Assembly: GCA_904066235.2 (NCBI GenBank)
Contig: CAJFCV020000006.1
Coordinates: 7,006,001-7,070,000, forward strand
From: Bursaphelenchus xylophilus
Lineage: Eukaryota; Nematoda; Chromadorea; Rhabditida; Aphelenchoididae
DNA: 64,000 nucleotides
Direction: 5' to 3'
Every line of letters starts with the position of its first letter. Within the stretch, counting starts at the first letter, position 1. The notes below the pieces were generated by a model, which was not told the DNA's origin, searched no databases, and worked only from the letters and a program-made list of their open reading frames with translations. The position numbers and the translations under genes were made by a program. Below are positions 22,932 through 34,557 of the stretch, in pieces.

Positions 22932-25900
22932 ATGCGACGAGGACGACGAGATGATGAACGGAGTCTTCTTCCTCCCGTCGATCCCGGAAGTCTCGGAAGA
23001 AGACAGGTTAGCTTCGGCAGAATCCCTTCTATGTCGAGTTTGGACCCGAATGAAGACCCAGTGAGTGGATTGGAACGTGTGTCATCGATCTCTTCCATGC
23101 AACAACTTAAACGAAGACGAGAACGAGAACGGAGACTTAGAATGCAACATCCGGCAAGTGGTAGGAGGAATGAAACCCCAGGGAATTCAGTACACCCTCT
23201 CAGTGATGCGTTTGAGAGTTTGGACTATGAAATTGTGGATAACGACCTTTATAGGGCTGAGGAGACTTGTAAAGATCACCAGGTAGGGATAACATTGTTT
23301 TATTTTGTTATTTGGTTTAGAAAAATTTGAGAACTACTTCAAGGAATAGATGGATAGCCTGTCTTTTCATTGGAATTGCTGTTGGTTTGATTGGAGTTGT
23401 GGTAGACGTGTCTGTTTACTACAGTTCCAAACTTAAATACCACATTATTATAAATGGCCGTAAGTGGGTTTATTATATTTTGTTTATTTCAGTCGTTGAT
23501 GTATGCGAGAGCGGAGGCATTGGAAATGGGGGATGTATGTGGCTTGTCCTAACAGCATGGACTTCATACAATTGTTTGCTGGTTGCTGTCGCTTCGTTAA
23601 TGGTTCTCTGGGTCTCAAGTAATGCATCTGGTTCAGGAATTCCATTAATTAAATGCTTTCTGAACGGAATCCAAATTCCAGGAGTTGTATCATTTAAGAC
23701 CTTAGTCGCTAAAGTAATTGGGGTTGCTTGCGCCGTTGCTGGAGGTCTGGCGGTTGGGAAGGTATAGGCTTAATTCTATAATATTGACTGATGTTTTGCA
23801 GGAAGGTCCCATGATTCATTCGGGTGGTGCTGCCGCTGCTTTAGTATCCCAAATAAGGTTCAAATTGTTTGGATATAAGTTTGAGCCTTTTCCAGAATTC
23901 AGAAATGATCGGGAGAAGAGGGATTTTGTATCTGCTGGTGCTGCGGCTGGTGTTTCTGCAGCCTTTGCTGCTCCAATTGGTGGGGTTTTGTTCAGTTTAG
24001 AGGAAGGAGCCAGCTTCTGGAACCAAACAATGACTTGGAGGATGGTAAATTAAAATGTTTTGTGACTCTTGTTTTAGGTATTCACTGCCCTAGTCTCCAC
24101 ATTTACCCTTAACTGCTGCCTAAGTTTATTTTTTAGTAGGCCCGGATATCTGTCATGGAGTGGATTAGCAAATTTCGGTGTTTTCGAAGTAGGTTTATAG
24201 TCGTATGATCACGTATTTTTTAGAATCAGTCCTACAATGTCTGGGAAATACCATTCTTCGCAGCGATTGGTGCTATTGGCGGTTTGTCTGGAGCTTGGTT
24301 TAACTATTTACATTGCAAAATAGCTGCTTATCGTAAAAAGTAAGGCAGATGAAAATATAGATTAATTTCAGTTATATTCGAAATGGATATCAGAAGTTTT
24401 TCGAAGCTATATTGGTGGCAGCAGCTTCGGCTTTTGTCGGATTTATCACCTTGTTGTTGGTCGATGACTGTCAGCCAATTGGTGTGAACCCTGGCCTGAC
24501 AGATGTCACAAAATTATGGTGTCCACGGGGAAAATACAGTGCCGTGGCAAATCTTTTCTTCCAAAATCCGGAAGAAAGTGTAAAGAGTCTCTTCCACAGT
24601 CCCTTCAGTAAGTAAACGAAACAATATGTTTGATGATGCCGCTCTAATAGATGCTCTACGACCTATTACACTGGTTGTATTTGCCGTTCAATATTTCTTT
24701 CTCTCAGTTTGGACCTATGGTTTAACAATCCCCGGTGGTATCTTTATTCCTCTGTTGTTAACTGGAGCTGCCTGGGGACGATTGATCGGATTGGGAGTTG
24801 AAAGTTTTGTTCCAAATCTAGCTGGAATTGACCCCGGAAAATATGCTTTGGCTGGGGCCGCTGCTCAGTTGGGTGGAGTTGTCAGAATGACCATCAGTTT
24901 GACTGCTATCATTATGGAGGCAACCAAAGATGTCACTTTTGTCATGCCCATCATGATTACTCTCTGGGCGGCTAAATTTGTTGGTGATTTCTTCAATGAA
25001 GTATGTTAGAAGTCGTAAAACTATCCTCTATTTAGGGTATATACGACATCAACATTGAACAGCTCGAGATTCCATTACTTGGGTGGCATCCACCAAAACT
25101 TTGCAGAAATATTTTGACTCAAAATATTATGAGGAAAGATGTTGTTGCTTTGCAACCAAAGGAACGAGTGGGTCATATTCTGGATATTCTCAAGTCGACG
25201 AAGCACCACGCCTTCCCTGTTGTGGATAAGATTGAAGCCGGCGTAACAGAATCGCAATTCCCTGATTATGGAAGACTTAAAGGTCTCATATTACGTTCCC
25301 AGTTAATTACTTTGATCAAGAAGAAGCATTTTACAATCGATTCTGAAGGAAGACATCCGGTAGTGGGGGCTCGACCTGTATCTCTCTATGATTTCAATGT
25401 TGATTATCCAAAGTAAGGCTTGTGGGAATTCAAAATGAAATTCCAGTTTTAAAACGCCGACCCAAGATTTTGGGGTAACCCTGGAGGAAGAGCGGGCGTG
25501 GTTGGATTTTAGGCCCTTTATCAACCAGTCGGCTCATCGGGTTCCTTTGAATGCATCATTGGGATCCATTTTCAGACTCTTCAGAGGCTTAGGATTAAGG
25601 CATATATTTGTAGTCAACGACGATAATCGGGTAAACTTTTTTATATACTGCGCGTCAAAAGTTTGGAACATGCCGGATCTTCTTTGCGGCTTGAGATGGG
25701 AGTTTCATTTCTTTTTTATTAGAAGCTCCATGTATTAAAAACCTCAATGAATACATAGCCATGGAAATCAGAAAGCTCGTTGGAATTTTAAAAAAAAATT
25801 TTAAAAATAAGTGCGTCAAAAGTTTGGAACAGCTTTTGGAAGGTGATTATAAACTTCGGGATAGAGGCAGGTATCCTCGCATTTAGTGTTTCTGGATGAT

Positions 25901-28706
25901 GTATGGAATCGGCATGCCAATGGCATACGGATTTTCATCGATAAACCCAAAATGAAAAAAATGCTTATTGAGCCAAAAACTACGCACAGCGTTCTGTACT
26001 TTTTTGGAATGATTCCGACACCGATTTTTTCGAATTTTTTTAAAATAGCCCGCATTTACGCGGGTGTCGCTAGGGAATACTGTAAGATTGACGTGTAAAA
26101 TTTTCAGTGCTTATAGAGTAAAGAGAGATCTTTCCAACGATACAACTTACGTAAATTAATATGGAAAAAGAAATTTGTAATCAGCGCTGAAAAATGACCG
26201 ACTTTGTATTTTCGGCGCTAAAGATTGCCCTTAGGCAGATCTCTTAGAAGAAGTGGATGGTACCACCTTGTGCGGAATTTTATTCTCTACAACATATCCA
26301 AAAACTACAAAATTTTACTGCTTTTCCGTCGAATTATGCCTCAAAAATGCAATTTTTGCACTAGTTTTACCAATTTTTAAAAAATATTTGCACTTTAAGG
26401 GCATTATTACAAAAACAGAGTCGTACATATTGAAGCTTGCATGGTAGCTGAGCATACTTTTTTATTTTACCCTGTCATCTGTCTCCATCTTCAAGAACAA
26501 CGGAGCTAAAGTTTGGTGCTTGGACCCAGCATAAAAATGCCCTAAGGGCGAATTTCAAAAATGCGATAGTGCCACTGAACGTACAATAAGCGTTCAAACA
26601 GCCATGCTCAAAAGGCAACGATTCGATTCTTTCTTCTGTGACTGCTCCAAGAAATCCATGCAACATCATGAACGCGTAAATGTGTTCATGAGGCCACCGA
26701 TGTTTCAAACTATTCCGGAAACTCCCAACGTTGATTTTTTCCTCAAATTTGGCGTACCTGTAGCACAAAAAATTCTACGTTCAGCGGCACTATCGCATTT
26801 TTTAAATTCGCCCTTAGGGCATTTTTATGCTGGGTCCAAGCACCAAACTTTAGCTCCGTTGTTCTTGAAGATGGAGACAGATGACAGGGTAAAATAAAAA
26901 AGTATGCTCAGCTACCATGCAAGCTTCAATATGTACGACTCTGTTTTTGTAATAATGCCCTTAAAGTGCAAATATTTTTAAAAAATTGGTAAAACTAGTG
27001 CAAAAATTGCATTTTTGAGGCATAATTCGACGGAAAAGCAGTAAAATTTTGTAGTTTTTGGATATGTTGTAGAGAATTAAATTCCGCACAAGGTGGTACC
27101 ATCCACTTCTTCTAAGAGATCTGCCTAAGGGCAATCTTTAGCGCCGAAAATACAAAGTCGGTCATTTTTCAGCGCTGATTACAAATTTCTTTTTCCATAT
27201 TAATTTACGTAAGTTGTATCGTTGGAAAGATCTCTCTTTACTCTATAAGCACTGCAAATTTTACACTTCAATCTTACAGTATTCCCTCGCGACACCCGCG
27301 TAAATGCGGGCTATTTTAGAAAAATTCGAAAAAATCGGTGTCGGAATCATTCCAAAAAAGTACAGAACGCTGTGCTACGGTCAAATTTGTGAAAAAATGA
27401 ATTTTTTGGTTTGGGTTCTCTATGTTGTCGGTGTGTAAGCGTTCTAAAATTTTTAATGTGGTCGCACAATTGTACAAGGGCACTCAGATCTTCGCATAGA
27501 AACCATATCCGCACAGCATAATTTATGAAAATTTTGAGTTTTGCTATAAATCTTGATTTAATGTATTTTATATTTTTTATTGAGTGGCTTGGAGGCTAAT
27601 TGGCTTTCTGACCGTCATCGTGGAATAAAAATGTATTTTCAAGCAACAAAAATCCACGGTATTTGCAACATCCAAGGCCACATCTTTCAGATAATAAAAA
27701 AATTTTTTGTCCCCAAAATCAATATTCATATCTGACCCGGATTTATGGCGTGATAATTCGGAAAGTTGGTTTATAATACTGTATCGGTGTAATAACAATA
27801 AAGGCACATAGTTTTGAGCCATGCAGCGGCTTCATATCCAAGATAAAAAATACGGGAATATTAACATTTCATATACCCGCTATTTTTAAAGATGTGGATT
27901 TGATGTTGCAAACAGTGGCCAAGTTCGGCATCTTGAAGACACCTTTTTATTCCACGATGACGGTCAGAAAGCCAATTAGCCTCCAAGCCACTCAATAAAA
28001 AATATAAAATACATTAAATCAAGATTTATAGCAAAACTCAAAATTTTCATAAATTATGCTGTGCGGATATGGTTCTTATGCGAAGATCTGAGTGCCCTTG
28101 TACAATTGTGCGACCACATTAAAAATTTTAGAACGCTTACACACCGATAACATAGAGAACCTAAACCAAAAAATTCATTTTTTCACAAATTTGACCGTAG
28201 TTTTTGGCTCAATAAGCATTTTTTTCATTTTGGGTTTATCGATGAAAATCCGTATGCCATTGGCATGCCGATTCCATACATCATCCAGAAACACTAAATG
28301 CGAGGATACCTGCCTCTATCCCGAAGTTTATAATCACCTTCCAAAAGCTGTTCCAAACTTTTGACGCACTTATTTTTAAAATTTTTTTTTTAAATTCCAA
28401 CGAGCTTTCTGATTTCCATGGCTATGTATTCATTGAGGTTTTTAATACATGGAGCTTCTAATAAAAAAGAAATGAAACTCCCATCTCAAGCCGCAAAGAA
28501 GATCCGGCCTGTTCCAAACTTTTGACGCGCAGTATATGTTCTGTTGTCGGTTACGATGAAGGGTCTAATGTTTCGTACATTTGCTTCAGCTTCGGGGTAT
28601 TATTACACGAAAAGACGTCGCCAGGTTTCAAGAAAAGCGGGTGAGAGGTCGGCTCATCATCCAAGAGGCCTACATAGCTCATACTGACAATACGGAACAC
28701 GCTTAA
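22932..28706 (+). CDS. clh-6: CLC-7-type chloride/proton exchanger
   Basis: Lysosomal/endosomal 2Cl-/H+ antiporter of the CLC-6/7 branch. The protein starts [16 protein letters not shown], with an acidic dileucine-like sorting motif, and has a basic Ser-rich N-terminal tail. Membrane-core motifs are GSGIP (about 23632-23646), [10 protein letters not shown] split by an intron with the gating Glu at 23802-23804, and [15 protein letters not shown] with the proton-pathway Glu. [22 protein letters not shown] and [19 protein letters not shown] follow, then [20 protein letters not shown] exactly as in CLC-7. Two CBS domains follow ([12 protein letters not shown] ... [13 protein letters not shown]). 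After a 2.96-kb intron (25630-28592) the last exon reads [13 protein letters not shown] and ends TEHA. A 43-nt intron at 24608-24650 is needed to avoid a stop. The last intron is swollen by a nested palindrome. Confidence 0.92.
25648..28532. mobile_element. Large fold-back element in the last clh-6 intron (host of a nested element)
   Basis: Outer ends are CTGCGCGTCAAAAGTTTGG and its reverse complement, flanked by TA (25646-25647 and 28533-28534; each TA is doubled). Left-arm sequence 25648-25983 is matched in reverse by about 28196-28532. The arms continue inward, 27376-27640 matching about 27945-28195 in reverse (CGGTCAAATTTGTG ... CACAAATTTGACCG). The left arm is split by another palindrome (25984-27375). 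The central loop (about 27640-27945) is partly palindromic with weak similarity between sides. No transposase is recognised. Confidence 0.85.
25984..27375. mobile_element. Palindromic element inserted into the left arm of the outer fold-back
   Basis: Ends are GCACAGCGTTCTGTAC and its reverse complement, GTACAGAACGCTGTGC. The arms are about 600 bp (25984-26585 and 26785-27375) and nearly identical in reverse, for example AGAGTAAAGAGAGATC versus its complement and CATTTTTATGCTGGGTCC versus its complement. A loop of about 200 bp is not palindromic. TAC is repeated at both borders (25981-25983, 27376-27378), or TA plus a shared C. The uninterrupted right arm of the outer element near 28190 shows the empty site. 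Confidence 0.85.
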
Positions 28707-28948
28707 TTAACCCTAGTCATATCATCATATTTTTATTTCTTCAAGTTATTATTCCTGTTATTCTGAACTTGTTAGATGCCATTTGTTTAAAACTATAAAT
28801 TGTGCGTTTACTTAATCGATTTCGATCAGAAAGTTTATTATTCTTTTGGATACTTGCATGTGTTTTTTTCTCAATTTGAAATTTGCTAACAATGTGACCC
28901 CAGAATTTTTGGCCTCAAGCGGATCTGTGTGCTGAGTCAACCTTGTAG

Positions 28949-29706
28949 ATGATATTCCTCATTCTTTTGCCCCTGGCAGTAACCTCGTGGACTGTGCCCT
29001 TGGAATTGGCAATTGGAGGTAACGTTGGCGATTTTTTCAATGTTCGTATTTAGCCGCTAACTTCCATGACTTTGGCAGCATAAGTATTGATTCTGATTCG
29101 GAAGGAAATTTCACGGGTTTTTTCAAATCGTCCTTGAACCCTTCCCAGCTTCAGAAGTCGCTGCATCAGAACTTGGCAGGGCAGTATAAAATAAAGGGCG
29201 GGTCGGTTTCCTCGTCGAGTTCAGCTTGTCTGATGCTAAAATCTGGTCTCAAACACGAATTCCACTTGACGATTGATGGATTGAAACAGAAAATACTTTC
29301 TTTGACTGTGTTTCCTCAAGGTTTATACGATGTTGGAGAGCTTCATTGCGACGAAACCGATATCAAGCATAACTTCCCGTCAAAACTCCAAGGTAGTGTT
29401 ATAATAACATGTGTCAAAGATCTGCCCTCGTAAGTTCACGCTGTTTATGAAGAAGTCCTTTAGTCCTGATGTGACCACTTATTTACAAAGAATGGAAGAC
29501 GAGAAAAGAGCCAGACAACATGGAGCAGCTCAAGACAACCGATCGTTCTTGGCCAAATATGTGAGTCGCTTATCCCCTCAAGGAAAACAATCAGAGCATT
29601 CTTAGATTTATATCAATTGTTTTTTCAGTGGATGTACATCGTCCCTGCCGTCATTTTCTTGCTGATAACCAACGCTGTAGGAACAGACCAACAAGCCGAA
29701 GGATGA
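28949..29706 (+). CDS. ER membrane protein complex subunit 10 (EMC10)
   Basis: Lumenal/membrane subunit of the EMC, which inserts tail-anchored and multipass proteins into the ER membrane. The protein starts MIFLILLPLAVTSWTVPLEL, a signal peptide. A beta-rich domain follows (FHDFGSISIDSDSEGNF, HEFHLTIDGLKQKILSLTVF, GSVIITCVKDLPSP). Then come TYLQRMEDEKRARQHGA and the conserved SFLAKYWMYIVPAVIFLLI membrane anchor, which is diagnostic for EMC10. The tail is TDQQAEG. Introns are at about 29020-29053, 29430-29462 and 29562-29628. The ATG is immediately preceded by CAACCTTGTAG, an acceptor-like site. The clh-6 stop is 243 bp upstream on the same strand, so a two-gene operon is possible. Confidence 0.9.
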
Positions 29707-29745
29707 TCTCGGATTATATTTATTTGTAATAAATAAAGGGTTTAC

Positions 29746-30321
29746 TTAATAATCTTCATGATTACTGGCGTCCTTATTGTCTGCTAATGGTATATCAGAA
29801 TCTGAATCATCTTCCGAGTCGCTAGCATCCGAGTCGTCCTGGAACTGGGTGATAAAAGTTGCGTCCCTTACCTTCCTTTTTTTCTGTTTCCTCAACTCCT
29901 GAATCCGCTGTTTCCGTTTCAATCGCTTCTTCCTGTTCTTCTCGGTCCTTTCTTCTTCGGCTCTACGCCTTTCTTGCAGTTTTTCATCAAATTCTTCATC
30001 CTTCTTTCTGTCCTGATATTCCTTTTCCAAATAATTCAGTCGATTCATTTCTTTTCGCCGGTTGTTTCGGTAAATGTGAAATTCTGCACTTCCAGCAGCA
30101 GCTGAAGAACCAACAACGTTACGAACGAAATCAGGGGGTGGTTTGGGTTTAGCGGCTTCTTTCCTTTCCGGTATTACCACGGGTTTATCCTAAATTTGTA
30201 TAATTATTCTACAAAAACAACTTACAGGATTGGCCAACAATCTGTTAAGACGTATTCGGGCGAGATCATAGCCATCCTTGGCTCTCCGTTCATCATCTCC
30301 TTCTGCGTCTTCAATCGGCAT
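29746..30321 (-). CDS. PRKRIP1-like spliceosomal protein
   Basis: Small, highly charged nuclear protein; PRKRIP1 is a component of the catalytic-stage spliceosome. Two exons (30321-30226, 30189-29746) give 179 residues. The match to PRKRIP1 rests on LNRLLANPDKPVVIPERKE, PPPDFVRNVVGSSAAAGSAE, FHIYRNNRRKEMNRLNYLE and the following long Lys/Arg/Glu helix (YQDRKKDEEFDEKLQERRRA, KNRKKRLKRKQRIQELRK). The C-terminus is acidic Ser/Asp-rich. Its stop lies 40 bp from the EMC10 stop on the other strand, so the 3' UTRs probably overlap. Confidence 0.9.
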
Positions 30322-30680
30322 GATCTCAAATTTGCTCTGTTATTTCTTCGAATTTAAAATAATATCGAAAAAGACATAATGAAAAGAAAGACATGACCCG
30401 ACAAATGAAACACTTGTCCTGTGATCAAGTTGGATTAGCTGGGGTGGTCAGCGGGCAGGCCAGGCTCAAAAATGGAAATTTGGAAACGGGCTAGGCCTGA
30501 AAAAACACCAGACGGTCACGGGCCTAAAATCCGAGAAAACGTGCCGCTAACCGACTCCGTTTCTTAGCCAAATAAGTTGACTTTGAAAGTCATCGTTTGG
30601 CTAGCCGATTTCTGCATCGATTCGACCGGGCTTTGAAACTATTTTATTAAAACACACAAGGTTATTGTACAACATAATAT
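30322..30680. other. Spacer between TCAIM-like and PRKRIP1-like genes
   Basis: Both neighbours are on the minus strand, so this 359-bp gap is the 3' UTR of the TCAIM-like gene and the 5' flank of PRKRIP1. It has a GC-richer centre (about 30440-30560). No gene is supported. The spacing would allow co-transcription. Confidence 0.5.
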
Positions 30681-32247
30681 TCAAGTCAAAGGCACTGAAA
30701 TGGCCCCATTTGTCATTACAAAGACATTAGGGCTGTGTGATATATGCAAGTGAAGACCCTTGAATTGTTCGACGTCTTCCATTGTCCGGAGCTGTTCTAC
30801 GGCGCTCAAGAGTCGCTGTTCCGGAATACCCGCATCAAACGACAAGTCGTCCAACCCTAAGGCTATTATACATCGACGTTTGGCGTTATCTATTTCGTTC
30901 TAAAATAGGTTTGATTACGTATTCGTCACTTACTTCAAGATCCCTGAAATTTTTTCTCCGCCTTAAGATCTCTTCTTTGTTATCCTTAATAAAATTCAGT
31001 AGGAGTTTTCCGTCAACAATTGAGGGAATCTGAAGCCGACCGTCTGTTCTGATGTTGATCTCACTGTAAGAATTGCATATCTCAACTTGGAGATTCCGCG
31101 CAACTTCAGCCAATTCATTCATCTCAGCTTTAGATCTGGATGAAATCCTGACGATGAGGGATTGGAGTTGATGAGTGGTCTGAAGAAGGTTCCCCCGAGG
31201 GTCATAGATGACTTCGGCACCACCCAAAAGTTCTTTAACCCGATCGAGAAGGCGTACGAGGTTTCTAACCTCGAATCTTCTTACTGTAGATTCAATACAA
31301 ACATCCAGCCAGGCCTCGGGAACATCATCTGCTCCGAATTGAATGGAGCCATCACAACAAATAAATGATCCTCGGCCAAATCTACAATTGAATTCGTAAA
31401 TATGCCAGCGTTAACCTACATTAAGGTATGATTGTGTAACGCCAAGACAACCCTTTCCTTATTGGATGAATGTTTTAGCATGTGAAGAACGTTGATCAGA
31501 CATCTCCTCATATATGACTGATCCCAATTCATTGACCAGATTATCTGAAGACATAGAAAAGTCATACTATTAAAGACCAACCTCCTTCAGGCCTGTTTTT
31601 TGTTGGACATAAGAGACTTCATCCTGGATAAACTCTTTGGTTTTCTGATAATTAACAGTTTTCTCGACTGCTTCTGCTCTTTTTTGTATTATATGTTGCA
31701 GCAGAGATTTCTGATGTCGTTTCCGTCTCTTTATTTCCCTTTGTTGTAAATTATTCCATAAATCTTCGGCATTAAATGGGGATGAATAAGGGCGTGGCTG
31801 AACAGAAACCTTTGGAAGGTTTTCAGTACTCAACTCGCATTTCTCTAAAGCATTTCTAAAAGTAAAAACGAGGCTACTAACATGCTTACTTAACAATAGA
31901 GACGGGATCATTGCCTGATAATTCAAAGGCGACATCTCTGAGTTTATCATTTTTCATGATGGAAAAACGGACCTGCACTGGTCGCTGTTCACGGGGTTGT
32001 GGGAATAATTCGTTGAGATACCCATTGAATATCTTTAGTATTATAATTATAAAATTTCAAGTAATCTATCACCAAAAAATCCTTTTCTTACTTGTAAACT
32101 TTTTTCGTTTTTTTTCTGGACTTCGGGAGAATGCGCAAAACGGTCGGGATGGACAAGAAAGTAGAAAGGGCGCAGAGCGACGGCAGCTTGCTGTGCCGTA
32201 AATAGCCGAACACTCATGTAAGATCTCCGAAAACCATTGAGAACCAT
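30681..32247 (-). CDS. TCAIM-like (T-cell activation inhibitor, mitochondrial) protein
   Basis: Homolog of human TCAIM, a mitochondrial protein with a J-domain-like N-terminus. First in-frame ATG at 32247 gives MVLNGFRRSYMSVRLFTAQQ, a plausible mitochondrial presequence. Conserved segments are AAVALRPFYFLVHPDRFAHS, VRFSIMKNDKLRDVAFEL, LWNNLQQREIKRRKRHQKSL, the helical KTKEFIQDEVSYVQQKTGLK, WSMNWDQSYMRRCLINVLHM and GLHLHISHSPNVFVMTNGAI. The last matches the C-terminal HLCIS...VMQDG block of TCAIM and is followed by SVPLT and the stop at 30681-30683. Several short introns interrupt it. Biochemical role in nematodes unknown. Confidence 0.85.
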
Positions 32248-32810
32248 AAAATAATCTCTTGTTTGTTTTTTCGGGGACGAAAAAATTGAAGGGACGCTTT
32301 TCGGCTCGATACGAGCAAAATAAGAAAAATGTGAGTAGATGGCTACCGATCGTATCAATCTGATGTTTTAGATGGGTTGCACTCTCCGAAAGGAGTCCTT
32401 GATTAAAATTTCAGACTTCAAAGTAGGCCAAAGGTTACGATAACAAAATAAATGGTCGCCGACTGTTGGAATGGGAGTTGGAGATTCTGTTAATCTTATC
32501 ATTTGACTTGTTATCAATCATCTCGGTGATCGAATCGCTTTTCGTCATCAATGCACCCAAACTTGATGACTTCTTTACTCGGAACTAAAAATAAAAATCT
32601 CATGAACCTCGTGTTCGTTACGTAAAATGGGGTCTTATCGTTTGAGTCAGATCACCTGATACGGCCTTTCCCTTCTTCCCATTACAGTTTGGAGTCACGT
32701 GGTCCGTTTGTCTGGAAATCGTCTTCCTTTTCCCACGTGGGAGAGCACTTTGTGAATGTTTCGAATAGCCAATAAAAAGAGGTGAAAAAGCGGCCGTTCA
32801 CTTTACTAAC
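32248..32810. promoter_or_regulatory. Divergent promoter region, TCAIM-like / lipin
   Basis: 563 bp between two divergent start codons, so it should drive both genes. It contains two CACGTG E-boxes close to lipin (listed separately) and a CACCTG at about 32654. No other gene is seen. Core promoter elements cannot be assigned. Confidence 0.55.
32696..32739. promoter_or_regulatory. Pair of CACGTG E-boxes upstream of lipin
   Basis: CACGTG at 32696-32701 sits in GTCACGTGG, close to the CLEAR/M-box consensus bound by TFEB/HLH-30 and related bHLH-Zip factors. A second CACGTG at 32734-32739 sits in the 12-bp palindrome TCCCACGTGGGA (32731-32742). They are 38 bp apart and 72-115 bp before the lipin ATG. 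Function is inferred from motif identity only. Confidence 0.5.
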
Positions 32811-34490
32811 ATGGATTACATGCAGAGATGGTTTAGTAACATCAAGTACGTCTATAATTCTATGAATCCGGCCGTCTTATCGGGTATGCCACGGGCTTTT
32901 AAATTGAGAGAACGTCGTGTATTACTGTAGATTTCAGGCCTCTCGTTTAGATTACTGTAGACTAATTTAGGGGCAATAGACATCGTGGTGATCGAACAAC
33001 CGGACTCTACCCTTAAATGTTCTCCTTTTTACATTCGTTTTGGGATCTATGGAGTATTCAGCAGCACAGAAAAAGTACGTTACAAGTTCCAGCGTAATGT
33101 TGTTATAGTATGTTGACATCAAGATTAATAACAAAGACGTTGACATTAAGATGAAGCTGGGAGAAAATGGCCTGGCCTACTTTCACGACGATGACATGCA
33201 ATCCCCAGAAGAATTAGCCAACATAGTATGTTGCTATCAACAATCTCAGTTTTATTTTTACAGTGCAAAGAGGATCCAAAGAAAAGTGAAAATCGGGAGA
33301 TTGTAACCGCGATGAGGAAGTACTCCAGAATAGAGCAGAGACTCTTATCTGGGATGGACGAGAACACAGAAATCACACTCAGAAGGACCGAGAGTGACGG
33401 GGAATCAACCAGTACCAGTGGATTCTCATCGTAAGATGTAGAGCATCAGAAATTAAAAAAATAATTTCAGCGCGGGCAGTGATGACGAGAAGCCGCTTTC
33501 TCCGATCATAGTATCAAAAACCAGATCATTTCGGATGACCGATGAAAAATTGCGAAAACTCAATCTAAAATACGGGAAAAACGATGCCCGATTCAGTATT
33601 ACGACCCGACTGCAAGGGACCACGGCCACTCATTGCCACATCTATCTCTACAAATGGAGTGACAAAATTGTAGTCAGTGATATTGATGGTACTATCACAA
33701 AATCCGATGTTCTCGGGCATATTATTCCTGCCATTGGAGGTCAATGGGCTCACACTGGAGTCACCGAACTCTACAGCGCAGTCAGGAACAACGGGTAAGG
33801 ACAATCTTGACTGAACAACATCCCGTTATAGCTACCAGATTATATACCTGAGCTCTCGAGCCATCGGCCAGTCCAGCCAAACCAAAGCCTACCTCCAAAG
33901 TGTGATCCAAGGGAGCAAAACTCTTCCAGATGGACCTGTTCTGATCTCGTGCACTTCGTTGTTTATGGCCTTCAAGAAGGAAGTAATTGACCGTAATCCC
34001 CAGGAGTTCAAGATCGCCTGTTTGACAGAGGTCAAGGCCCTTTTCCCAGTCCAGGATCCTTTATATGCTGGCTTCGGGAATAGGGAGACAGATGTCCAGT
34101 CATACCAGGCGGTGGGGATTCCAAAACATCGGATCATCATCATCAATCCTTCAGGTCTTGTTAGGACTGCCCTTGAGACGGGATATCATTCTTCGTATAT
34201 CGGGATGGTAAAGGATACTGTAGATTATATATTCCCTCCATTGGCAACACACAACTGCAAAGATGTGGAGCAATTGGAATTAAAATCAAAGTTCTTTAAA
34301 CCTAACTCTTACAGGTACGCTTGCATGGGAAATCATAACTAAGCGTTTCAGTAATCTGACTCACTGGAGAAATCCGGATGACATTAGTATCGAGGACAGA
34401 GAACTTCAGAAATACGAACAAACTCGGAAAAAACACCAGAAGGAGAATGCTCCAAAAGAATTCAGGAGAAACAGGTTCTTCACTTCTTGA
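32811..34490 (+). CDS. lpin-1: Lipin (Mg2+-dependent phosphatidate phosphatase), compact form
   Basis: Converts phosphatidate to diacylglycerol in lipid synthesis and nuclear-envelope control. Exons 32811-32883, 32971-33074, 33109-33225, 33264-33430, 33471-33794, 33832-34314 and 34352-34490 sum to 468 residues. The N-LIP domain reads [39 protein letters not shown] and [10 protein letters not shown]. The C-LIP/LNS2 domain reads [20 protein letters not shown] with the catalytic DIDGT at 33679-33693, then [40 protein letters not shown] and [10 protein letters not shown]. Typical animal lipins are about 800-1000 residues; here the linker between the domains is reduced to roughly 130 residues. Tail-to-tail with the 34558 gene (68 bp apart). 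Confidence 0.93.
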
Positions 34491-34557
34491 GAATAAACAC
34501 TAACCATTAGGATTAAATTTATTCACTTTTAATTGTTGTTACTTGTACAAATTTAAA

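Noticed and set aside
25816..26055. Open frame that occurs twice, here (-) and at 28092-28364 (+), with the same translation
   Set aside because: The two copies are simply the arms of the outer palindrome; neither resembles a transposase or host protein.
26604..26897. 97-codon frame in the loop of the inner palindrome
   Set aside because: It runs into the palindromic arm, has no recognised domain, and an overlapping frame is open on the other strand; treated as chance.
27577..27822. Minus-strand frame in the centre of the outer fold-back, checked for a Tc1/mariner DDE transposase
   Set aside because: No catalytic acid motifs or helix-turn-helix seen; length and composition do not fit.
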